This document shows positions 57,491 to 64,000 of a stretch of 64,000 nucleotides of DNA, piece after piece (positions within the stretch are counted from its first letter, which is position 1; every line of letters begins with the position of its first letter). The translations under genes were made by a program, and so were the position numbers. Origin of the DNA: Sedimenticola hydrogenitrophicus (lineage in GTDB: Bacteria; Pseudomonadota; Gammaproteobacteria; Chromatiales; Chromatiaceae); the NCBI RefSeq assembly GCF_029017505.1, contig NZ_JAQGEI010000022.1:30676-94675 (forward strand), in the 5' to 3' direction. The notes beneath the pieces are model-generated. The model was not told the DNA's origin. It worked only from the letters and a program-made list of their open reading frames with translations, and made no database searches.

Positions 57491-58885
57491 TCACTGTGGC
57501 GTTGGCGGCAGCGGGATGGTCTTGCCGTTGACGCTCAGCAGGCCATCCGCGAGGGTTACCCGGGTGGCGATCATGTCACCCTGCTCGACCAGTATCTCCT
57601 GCCCCAGCCACTGGTTCAGCTGCTGTTCGGTCAGAGCGGTCGACATCTCCGCCAGCTCCGCCGCACTGGGCAGCTTGGTGTCGGGATTGATCAGCCGGAC
57701 CTGCTCAAACTGGCGCAACAGATCGGCCTCCACCTTCTGCCGCAACAGCAGGGTGAACAACCGCTTCGGCATCTGCAACGAGGCATCGGCCACCAGCTTG
57801 CCGAGTACCGCCGGCGCATTGCCGATCTCCTTCCACTCCAGCCCTACCGACTGCAGCGAGAGCTTGCCCGCGACCAGACCATCCGGGGTCTGGATGCTCA
57901 GCTTGTCGATGGTCACCAGCGGATCCCCCTTGAGCAGGGCCGGGGCATTCCCCATCAGTACACTCAGCAGCGCCATCCCTTTCTGCTCGTCCGGCAGCTG
58001 CTGGGCATTGATCTCCTCGACCGACTGTTGAATCCGCAGCAGCGCCTCGGGCGGCAGATTGCCGAGCCCCAGCCGAACCTCCGCCGGGCCGTAAACCCCG
58101 CCATCGACCTCCAGCCGATCCAGCTGGTAACGGACCGTGGCGCTGACCAGCGCCCCCTTGACCGTGCTTTCGGCCTCCACGCCCAGTTGACGCGCTTCAA
58201 TCCGGGTGCCGGAGGCCTGATCCCACATGCCGATGCGGCCGATCTCGAACCGCCCCCCGCCCAGCATCAAGCCGGAGACATCCTTACTGGAATGGGAGTT
58301 GAGCTGCATCCCCTCGATCTCCAGCAGCTGCGCGTCCCCCTGCGACAGTCGCAATGCCGGCAGGGCGAAGCGGGCATCCACCTGCTCGAAGGCCGCATCA
58401 AAACGGATATCGCCATCCATACCGTCAAAGCGGATCGCCGGGCGCTCGCCGCTGGCCGGGATCTCACCCGCCGGAAGGTCGATCCGGGTACTGCCCTGAC
58501 CGTCGATCCCGATCAGCGTCCTGATCACGGCCTGATAATCGGCCGGCAACAGCGACTCACCATCCACCCGGATATCGCTGCGGATATCCGCCAGCCGCAA
58601 CCCCTCCGCCGTCAGCGGCCCGTGCACGATATGACTCACCAGGGAAAACTGCAGCGTTTCCGTCTTGCTGCGATCCGGGCCGGAGGGGATCCTGACCAGA
58701 AAATCGGTACGGCTCTCGGCGCCGAACCAGGCCCGCTGGTAATCCTGCGAGACCAGCTCGGCACCGCCCTTGGCAAACTGCTGCATCAGTCCCTGATAGT
58801 AAGTCTCCACCTGAAAGCCGACGACACCGGGAGCCGCCAACAGGGCCGCCCCCAGCACGACAAACAGGGCAATAAACCGCTTCAT
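57491..58885 (-). CDS. YdgA-like DUF945 family protein
   Basis: A 464-residue exported protein. An N-terminal hydrophobic segment (MKRFIALFVVLGAALLAAPG) is followed by the family start GFQVETYYQGLMQQFAKG and a beta-rich body containing VSHIVHGPL. This matches the DUF945/YdgA family, exposed to the periplasm; no biochemical function is established. TGAGGA lies five bases before the ATG at 58885, so this start is preferred over 58891 and 58915. It lies downstream of dxs in the same direction, across a family D repeat. Confidence 0.8.
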   Translation of the reverse strand: MKRFIALFVVLGAALLAAPGVVGFQVETYYQGLMQQFAKGGAELVSQDYQRAWFGAESRTDFLVRIPSGPDRSKTETLQFSLVSHIVHGPLTAEGLRLADIRSDIRVDGESLLPADYQAVIRTLIGIDGQGSTRIDLPAGEIPASGERPAIRFDGMDGDIRFDAAFEQVDARFALPALRLSQGDAQLLEIEGMQLNSHSSKDVSGLMLGGGRFEIGRIGMWDQASGTRIEARQLGVEAESTVKGALVSATVRYQLDRLEVDGGVYGPAEVRLGLGNLPPEALLRIQQSVEEINAQQLPDEQKGMALLSVLMGNAPALLKGDPLVTIDKLSIQTPDGLVAGKLSLQSVGLEWKEIGNAPAVLGKLVADASLQMPKRLFTLLLRQKVEADLLRQFEQVRLINPDTKLPSAAELAEMSTALTEQQLNQWLGQEILVEQGDMIATRVTLADGLLSVNGKTIPLPPTPQ

Positions 58886-58941
58886 ACGCATCCTCACTTT
58901 ATTTTTATGCTCCAATACCGCCCGAGAGGCGCAACCCGAGC

Positions 58942-59056
58942 GCGGCGTGATTACGCTTTGTTGGCAAGGGAACGGCCATTGCCTGCAAAGCAGGCCTTGC
59001 CAGCGTGGCCCAGGAACGCCCTCGGTACTACGGAATTATCCTTGCGCGGGCCCTTA
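58942..59056. repeat. Family D inverted-repeat element, copy 3 (truncated)
   Basis: Matches copy 1 from GGCAAGGGAACGGCCATTGC to the right end, CTTGCGCGGGCCCTTA. The left third is missing. The right end overlaps the dxs stop codon (TTA on the plus strand). Confidence 0.88.
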
Positions 59057-61000
59057 GCGCTGGCCGTTGACCGAAACTTCCCTGACCGGCTCTCCTGCCG
59101 TCAACTCGGCGTCCGCTGCCAGCGCCCGCTGGATGACCGCCAGAATACTCTCCCGGTCGAGCCCCGCCTCGCGCAGCTGTTCAGCCGGCGTGGCATGCTC
59201 GATAAAATGATCCGGCAGGCCGAGATTGATGGTCCGTACCCGCTGCCGGTCGGCCGCCAGATACTCATTGACGGCGGATCCGGCGCCGCCCTTGAGCACA
59301 TTCTCCTCCAGTGTCACCAGCAGTTCATGGCTATCCGCCAGCCGCCGCACCAGTGTCTCGTCCAGCGGTTTGACAAAGCGCATATTGGCCACGGTGGCGT
59401 CCACCTCCTCGGCCACTTGCAGCGCCGTATCCAGCAGACTGCCGAAGGCCAGGAGCGCCACCCGCCGGCCCTGCCGACGAATCTCGCCCTCGCCCAGCGG
59501 CAGGGTCTCCAGCGCCTCGTCAATCCGGGCCCCGCAACCCGCCCCGCGCGGATAACGGACCAGGGCCGGCCCCTCATACTGATAGGCGGTGTGCAGCAGC
59601 TTGCGGCACTCGTTCTCATCGGACGGCGCCATCACCACCAGGTTGGGGATGCAACGCGCATAGCTCAGATCAAAACTGCCCGCGTGGGTGGCGCCGTCGG
59701 CACCCACCTGGCCGGCCCGGTCCACCGCAAAGGTGACATCCAGGTTCTGCAGCGCCACATCGTGGATCAACTGGTCATAGGCGCGCTGCAGGAAGGTGGA
59801 GTAGATCGCCACCACCGGTTTTACCCCGTCACAGGCAAGCCCGGCGGCGAAGGTGACGGCATGCTGTTCAGCAATGCCCACATCGTAATAACGGTCGGGA
59901 AAACGCTTGGCATAGGCCACCATGCCGGAACCGGAGCACATGGCCGGGGTGATCGCCACCAACCGCGGGTCGGCCGCGGCGGCATCGCACAGCCAGCGGC
60001 CGAAGACCTCGGTATAGCTGGGCCCGGAGGCGCTCTTCTTGTCCATCTTGCCGGTGGCCGGATCGAACGGCGTCACCCCGTGATAGACCAGCGGATCCCC
60101 CTCGGCCGGCTTGTAACCCCGGCCTTTCTGGGTCACCACGTGCAGCAGCCGCGGGCCGTGCATCATCTGCATGTTCTGCAGGGTGGCGGTCAGGGTCTCC
60201 AGGTCGTGGCCGTCGATCGGGCCGATATAGTTGAACCCCAGCTCCTCGAACAGGGTGCCGGGCATCACCATGCCCTTCATGTGCTCTTCCCAGCGACCCA
60301 CCAGCTCGGAGATGTGCGGCAGACCGCTCAGCGCCGACTTGCCGCCTTCGCGTACCCGGGTGTAGAACTTGCTGGAGAGCAGGCGGGCCAGGTGATTGCG
60401 GAAGGCGCCGACCGGGTCGGAGATGGACATGTCGTTGTCGTTCAGCACCACCAGCAGGTCCAGATCCAGGGCACCGGCGTGATTGAGCGCCTCGAATGCC
60501 ATCCCGGCGCCCATCGCCGCATCACCGATGACGGCGACCACATCACGCTTGACCTTCAGCCGCTTGGCCGCCGCGGCCATGCCGAGGGCGGCACCGATGG
60601 AGGTGCTGGAGTGGCCGGTGCCGAAGGTGTCGTAGTCGCTCTCTTCGCGGCGCGGAAAACCGGAAATGCCGTCGCGCTGGCGCAGGCTCTCCATACGCTC
60701 GCGCCGGCCGGTGAGAATCTTGTGTGGATAGGCCTGGTGGCCCACATCCCAGAGCAGCCGGTCCTCCGGGGTGTTGAGCACGTAGTGCAGCGCAATGGTC
60801 AGCTCCACCACCCCGAGCCCGGCCGCCAGATGGCCGCCGGTGCGCGACACGGTTTCGATCAGAAAGCGCCGCAGCTCCTCGGCCAGTGCCGGCAGCCGCT
60901 CCGGCGGCAGCAACCGGAGATCCCGGGGATATTCGATACTGTCGAGCAGTCGGAATGTTCCAGTCGATCCCGATCCGCTGCCCTGTTGCCGCTCTGACAT
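59054..61000 (-). CDS. dxs: 1-deoxy-D-xylulose-5-phosphate synthase
   Basis: A 648-residue thiamine-diphosphate enzyme that starts the MEP isoprenoid pathway from pyruvate and glyceraldehyde-3-phosphate. The TPP motif is [18 protein letters not shown]...NDNDMSIS. The N-terminal part has [21 protein letters not shown] and [17 protein letters not shown], and the transketolase domain [18 protein letters not shown] 61000 gives the usual length; the frame is open to 61192 through a repeat. Its stop codon sits in a family D element. Confidence 0.96.
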   Translation of the reverse strand: MSERQQGSGSGSTGTFRLLDSIEYPRDLRLLPPERLPALAEELRRFLIETVSRTGGHLAAGLGVVELTIALHYVLNTPEDRLLWDVGHQAYPHKILTGRRERMESLRQRDGISGFPRREESDYDTFGTGHSSTSIGAALGMAAAAKRLKVKRDVVAVIGDAAMGAGMAFEALNHAGALDLDLLVVLNDNDMSISDPVGAFRNHLARLLSSKFYTRVREGGKSALSGLPHISELVGRWEEHMKGMVMPGTLFEELGFNYIGPIDGHDLETLTATLQNMQMMHGPRLLHVVTQKGRGYKPAEGDPLVYHGVTPFDPATGKMDKKSASGPSYTEVFGRWLCDAAAADPRLVAITPAMCSGSGMVAYAKRFPDRYYDVGIAEQHAVTFAAGLACDGVKPVVAIYSTFLQRAYDQLIHDVALQNLDVTFAVDRAGQVGADGATHAGSFDLSYARCIPNLVVMAPSDENECRKLLHTAYQYEGPALVRYPRGAGCGARIDEALETLPLGEGEIRRQGRRVALLAFGSLLDTALQVAEEVDATVANMRFVKPLDETLVRRLADSHELLVTLEENVLKGGAGSAVNEYLAADRQRVRTINLGLPDHFIEHATPAEQLREAGLDRESILAVIQRALAADAELTAGEPVREVSVNGQR

Positions 61001-61033
61001 GCCCTTACCCGTACATTCCGCTGGAGACCCTGG

Positions 61034-61102
61034 CAGCCTGTCGGGCTTAACCGATCGTAGCGAGGGTCCGCAGTAGATCAGCGTTAAGTCCGACAGGCTG
61101 CT
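61034..61102. repeat. Inverted repeat upstream of dxs (GCCTGTCGGGCTTAAC type)
   Basis: AGCCTGTCGGGCTTAAC and GTTAAGTCCGACAGGCT are paired arms around 35 bases. It is related to the hairpin at 43655-43682 and lies in the dxs leader, where it could fold in the mRNA. Confidence 0.75.
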
Positions 61103-61236
61103 GCAGCCATTGTAAAGTATAGCCGTCGGAAGATTTCCACCCGCGCAGTGGTGGAAGTCGGCCCCCGACCCTGGTTGATTGTGCAATCGCAATAGGCGAA
61201 ACCGAGCATTCTAGCCCAACAGGCCGCACCAAGTCC

Positions 61237-62154
61237 CTACCTAATTTTCTGGATCTCGGCCAGCCCGTCGCCCAGCAGAAAATCGTGGAATGCCTGGGCC
61301 GAGGGCGACAGCCGCTTGCCGCGGCGATGCACCATGAACCACTTCTTGAGCAGCGGGAAACCCTCCACGTCCAGGGTCACCAGCCGGCCGGTCTCCAGCT
61401 CCAGCTCGATGGTGTGGGCCGACACCACGGCCAGCCCCAGCCCCGCTCGGACCGCCTGCTTGATCGCCTCGCCGCCGTTGAGTTCCATGCCGCAGAGCAG
61501 CTCGAGTCCCTGCTCCTGAAAAAACCGCTCCAGCGCCAGCCGGGTGCCGGAGCCGGGCTCGCGCATCAGAAAGGTCTCCTCGGCCAGCTTTTGCAGCGAG
61601 ATTCGCTTCTCCCCCACCAGCGGGTGGTCGGGCGGCGCGATCACCACCAGGGGATTGTCCATGAACTCTTCGTATTCCAGATCGAGCGCATCGGGGGGCT
61701 GGCCCATCAGCACCAGATCCTTCTCGTTCTGTTCCAGCATGCGCATCAGCTCCTTGCGGTTATTCACCGAGAGGCTGAGCCGGACACCGGGATAGCGGCG
61801 TGAAAAGGCCCCCAGGGCACGCGGGGCGAAGTAGTTGACGGTACTGGCCACGGCGATATCCAGGCGGCCGCGACTCAGCCCCTTCTGCGCCTCCATCACC
61901 TCTTCCATCTCGTCCAGTTGCCGGAAAATCGCCTTGCCATAGGTGTGGAGCTCCCGCCCGGCCCCGGTGAGATGGATCTTCTTGCCCAGCTTCTCAAACA
62001 GCGGCAATCCGACGCTCTCTTCTAACTGTTTGATTTGCATGGAAACCGCAGGCTGACTAAGATATAGCTCATCAGCAGCTCTGGTAAAACTCAAATGAGT
62101 GGCTACGGCCTCGAACACTTTCAATTGACGAATTGTGAAATTCATAATGCTCAC
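61237..62154 (-). CDS. cbbR: CbbR, LysR-type regulator of CO2 fixation genes
   Basis: A 305-residue LysR-type regulator. The winged HTH is at about residues 5-63 (FTIRQLKVFEAVATHLSFTRAADELYLSQPAVSMQIKQLEESV). The C-terminal effector-binding domain spans about 92-295. In autotrophs CbbR senses Calvin-cycle metabolites and activates RuBisCO genes. It is transcribed divergently from cbbM, with 170 bases between, the classical arrangement that supports the name over other LysR members. Confidence 0.93.
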   Translation of the reverse strand: MSIMNFTIRQLKVFEAVATHLSFTRAADELYLSQPAVSMQIKQLEESVGLPLFEKLGKKIHLTGAGRELHTYGKAIFRQLDEMEEVMEAQKGLSRGRLDIAVASTVNYFAPRALGAFSRRYPGVRLSLSVNNRKELMRMLEQNEKDLVLMGQPPDALDLEYEEFMDNPLVVIAPPDHPLVGEKRISLQKLAEETFLMREPGSGTRLALERFFQEQGLELLCGMELNGGEAIKQAVRAGLGLAVVSAHTIELELETGRLVTLDVEGFPLLKKWFMVHRRGKRLSPSAQAFHDFLLGDGLAEIQKIR

Positions 62155-62212
62155 CCCATACCTACATATAAGCGCTACCTTATCACATCAATCAAAAACT
62201 TTGAGTTTTATT

Positions 62213-62232
62213 TATAGTGATCGATAGCTATA
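62213..62232. promoter_or_regulatory. Candidate CbbR binding site
   Basis: TATAGTGATCGATAGCTATA is a 20-base imperfect palindrome (8 of 10 positions match), lying 59 bases from the cbbR start and about 92 bases before the cbbM start. This size, AT-rich dyad and location fit a LysR-type recognition site. Confidence 0.5.
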
Positions 62233-62324
62233 GTCACCTCAACTCCCCAGGGAGAAGCCGATTGAACCCATCGCACTGTACGCAAACAGCCCAATCATAA
62301 TAGAGAGTAGTGAGGTAACAACAG

Positions 62325-63710
62325 ATGGCCCTTGACCAAACCAGTCGCTATGCCGACCTGAGTCTGAATGAAGACAAGCTGATCGCTGACGGCAACCACA
62401 TCCTGGTTGCCTACACCATGGAGCCTGCCGCAGGCCACGGCTATCTCGCTACTGCGGCACACTTCGCCGCCGAGTCTTCCACCGGGACCAATGTGGAGGT
62501 CTCCACCACCGACGACTTCACCAAGGGTGTGGACGCGCTGGTATACGAGATCGATGAAGCCAACGGCATCATGAAGATCGCCTATCCGAACGAGCTGTTC
62601 GATCGCAATGTCACCGATGGCCGCATCATGCTGGTCTCCTTCCTCACCCTCTGCATCGGCAACAACCAGGGCATGGGTGACGTGAAGAACGCCCAGATGC
62701 AGGACTTCTATATCCCGCCGAAGATGCTGCAGCTGTTTGACGGCCCGGCCAAGGACATCAGCGATCTGTGGCGCATCCTCGGTCGTCCGGTCAAGGATGG
62801 CGGCTATATCGCCGGCACCATCATCAAGCCGAAACTGGGCCTGCGCCCCGAGCCGTTCGCTTCGGCTGCCTATCAGTTCTGGCTGGGCGGTGACTTCATC
62901 AAGAATGACGAACCCCAGGGTAACCAGGTGTTCTGCCCGGTGAAAAAGGTGATGCCGCTGGTGGCCGACGCCATGAAGCGCGCCCAGGACGAGACCGGGC
63001 AGGCCAAGCTGTTCTCCGCCAACATCACCGCTGACGATCATTACGAGATGCTTGCGCGCGCCGATTATATCCTCGAGACCTTCGGCGAGAACGCCTCCCA
63101 TGTCGCCTTCCTGGTGGATGGCTTCGTCGGCGGCCCGGGCATGATCACCACCGCCCGGCGCCAGTACCCGAACCAGTACCTGCACTACCACCGTGCCGGA
63201 CACGGCATGATCACCTCGCCCTCTTCCAGACGCGGCTACACTGCCTTCGTACTGGCCAAGATGGCGCGTCTGCAGGGTGCCTCAGGCATCCACGTCGGCA
63301 CCATGGGTTACGGCAAGATGGAAGGCTCGCGGGACGACAAGATCATCGCCTATATGATCGAGCGCGACAGCTGCGACGGTCCGTTCTATCACCAGGAGTG
63401 GTACGGCATGAAACCCACCACCCCGATCATCTCCGGCGGCATGAACGCGCTGCGTCTGCCCGGCTTCTTCGAGAACCTGGGCCACGGCAACGTGATCAAC
63501 ACCTCCGGCGGCGGCTCCTACGGCCATATCGACAGCCCCGCGGCCGGTGCCATCTCCCTGCGCCAGGCCTACGAGTGCTGGAAGGCTGGCGCCGATCCGG
63601 TCGAGTACGCCAAGGAGCACAAGGAGTTTGCCCGCGCCTTCGAGTCGTTCCCGCACGATGCGGATCAGATCTTCCCCGGCTGGCGGGATCGTCTGGGCGT
63701 GCACAAGTAA
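62325..63710 (+). CDS. cbbM: Form II RuBisCO
   Basis: A 461-residue form II (CbbM) ribulose-1,5-bisphosphate carboxylase, which needs no small subunit. The motif [14 protein letters not shown] provides the carbamylated Lys (residue 193) and Mg2+ ligands Asp195 and Glu196; the base Lys168 is in GTIIKPKLG. Loop 6 with its Lys is in [10 protein letters not shown], and the phosphate-binding site in ISGGMNALR. Length and lack of cbbS confirm form II, suited to high CO2 and low O2. GAGG precedes the ATG. It is divergent from cbbR and ends at a strong terminator. Confidence 0.98.
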   Translation: MALDQTSRYADLSLNEDKLIADGNHILVAYTMEPAAGHGYLATAAHFAAESSTGTNVEVSTTDDFTKGVDALVYEIDEANGIMKIAYPNELFDRNVTDGRIMLVSFLTLCIGNNQGMGDVKNAQMQDFYIPPKMLQLFDGPAKDISDLWRILGRPVKDGGYIAGTIIKPKLGLRPEPFASAAYQFWLGGDFIKNDEPQGNQVFCPVKKVMPLVADAMKRAQDETGQAKLFSANITADDHYEMLARADYILETFGENASHVAFLVDGFVGGPGMITTARRQYPNQYLHYHRAGHGMITSPSSRRGYTAFVLAKMARLQGASGIHVGTMGYGKMEGSRDDKIIAYMIERDSCDGPFYHQEWYGMKPTTPIISGGMNALRLPGFFENLGHGNVINTSGGGSYGHIDSPAAGAISLRQAYECWKAGADPVEYAKEHKEFARAFESFPHDADQIFPGWRDRLGVHK

Positions 63711-63731
63711 GCCACCCGATCGCTGAGTAGC

Positions 63732-63765
63732 AAAAAAACCCCGCACCTCGGTGCGGGTTTTTTTT
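63732..63765 (+). terminator. Rho-independent terminator of cbbM
   Basis: Stem CCCGCAC / GTGCGGG with loop CTCG, followed by eight T. It lies 21 bases after the cbbM stop; A-run on the other side allows bidirectional use. Confidence 0.93.
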
Positions 63766-63776
63766 GTTTACCTGAT

Positions 63777-63811
63777 GTAACTACTCACCCGGTCTGTAAG
63801 TGAGTAGTTAC
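63777..63811. repeat. Minimal family C palindrome
   Basis: GTAACTACTCAC and GTGAGTAGTTAC, perfect 12-base inverted ends of family C, joined by only 11 bases (CCGGTCTGTAA). It looks like an element that has lost its interior. Confidence 0.85.
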
Positions 63812-63821
63812 CCTGATTACG

Positions 63822-64000
63822 CATTAACTCAAGTTTCGGAGTTCAGTTCCAGGCACCGGGCGGGCCACCCCCTCTCCGGGACACGCTGTGAATACATCCC
63901 TGTACGCTCGGCGTCGGCATCCCTGCCTCCGACGGTCCCGAAAAGGGGGAGACCCGCCCTGAACGACTCCATGTGAGCTCCGAAACTTGAGTCATTAAGC
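63822..64000. repeat. Inverted-repeat element, family H, at the window edge
   Basis: Left end GCATTAACTCAAGTTTCGGA and right end TCCGAAACTTGAGTCATTAA... are inverted repeats about 20 bases long, enclosing some 140 bases with inner arms GGCGGGCCACCCCCTCTCCGGGAC / GTCCCGAAAAGGGGGAGACCCGCC. No coding content. It may extend past the window end. Confidence 0.8.

Noticed and set aside
58028..60997. A 989-codon open frame on the plus strand opposite the ydgA-like gene and dxs
   Set aside because: It runs across two real minus-strand genes and a repeat, and its product has the Gln/His/Arg bias of antisense frames.

Overview
The window looks like a high-GC chromosome segment from a gammaproteobacterial, sulfur-oxidising chemolithoautotroph. 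The evidence is a form II RuBisCO (cbbM) with a divergent CbbR regulator, a class I phosphoribulokinase, two cytoplasmic sulfite-oxidation systems (SoeABC and the AprMBA APS reductase) and two sulfur-globule proteins. Housekeeping blocks have typical gammaproteobacterial order: rsmI / lpoA-yraN-diaA-dolP, and rnt and grxD close to sodB. The gene set resembles Sedimenticola/Thiodiazotropha/Endoriftia-type thiotrophs; this placement is inferred from gene content only. I saw no rRNA, tRNA, CRISPR array or intact transposase.

Layout. 1-0.7 kb: 3' end of a zeta-toxin-like gene. 0.8-5.6 kb: soeABC on the minus strand. 6.2-8.7 kb: a degenerate pyrophosphatase and an MHYT-GAF-GGDEF diguanylate cyclase. 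8.7-10.4 kb: an AT-rich accessory patch with a truncated PIN-like gene, a small membrane protein and a small helical protein. 10.6-13.6 kb: aprMBA. 14-17.7 kb: dbpA and uup. 18-22.7 kb: TrpB2, an FNR-like regulator, a small gene of unknown function behind an FNR-type box, and a patatin lipoprotein. 22.9-25.6 kb: argG-pilZ-ispG. 25.7-28.3 kb: a HerA-type ATPase and an esterase. 28.4-34.3 kb: pyruvate dehydrogenase aceE, aceF, lpd. 34.8-35.9 kb: two sulfur-globule proteins. 36-42.2 kb: mlaA, a TraB/GumN protein, rnt, grxD, a CopD-like protein and an NAGGN-type amidotransferase. 42.4-43.6 kb: sodB and hsp20. 43.7-50.4 kb: rsmI, lpoA-yraN-diaA-dolP, a glycolate/lactate dehydrogenase and a DUF3047 gene. 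50.6-55.9 kb: two NhaD antiporters in tandem and an SLC13-type permease. 56.5-63.7 kb: cbbP, ydgA-like, dxs, cbbR and cbbM.

How the genes fit together: sulfur can be stored in protein-coated globules and oxidised to sulfite. Sulfite is then oxidised either directly (SoeABC) or through APS (AprMBA), feeding electrons to the quinone pool. Carbon enters through PRK and form II RuBisCO. NhaD antiporters suit a saline, Na+-rich habitat.

The most unusual feature is the density of short palindromic, mobile-looking repeats. At least eight kinds fill most of the longer gaps. Some sit inside operons, some abut stop codons, and one supplies the 3' end of a gene. None encodes a transposase, so they look like non-autonomous (MITE/REP-like) elements.
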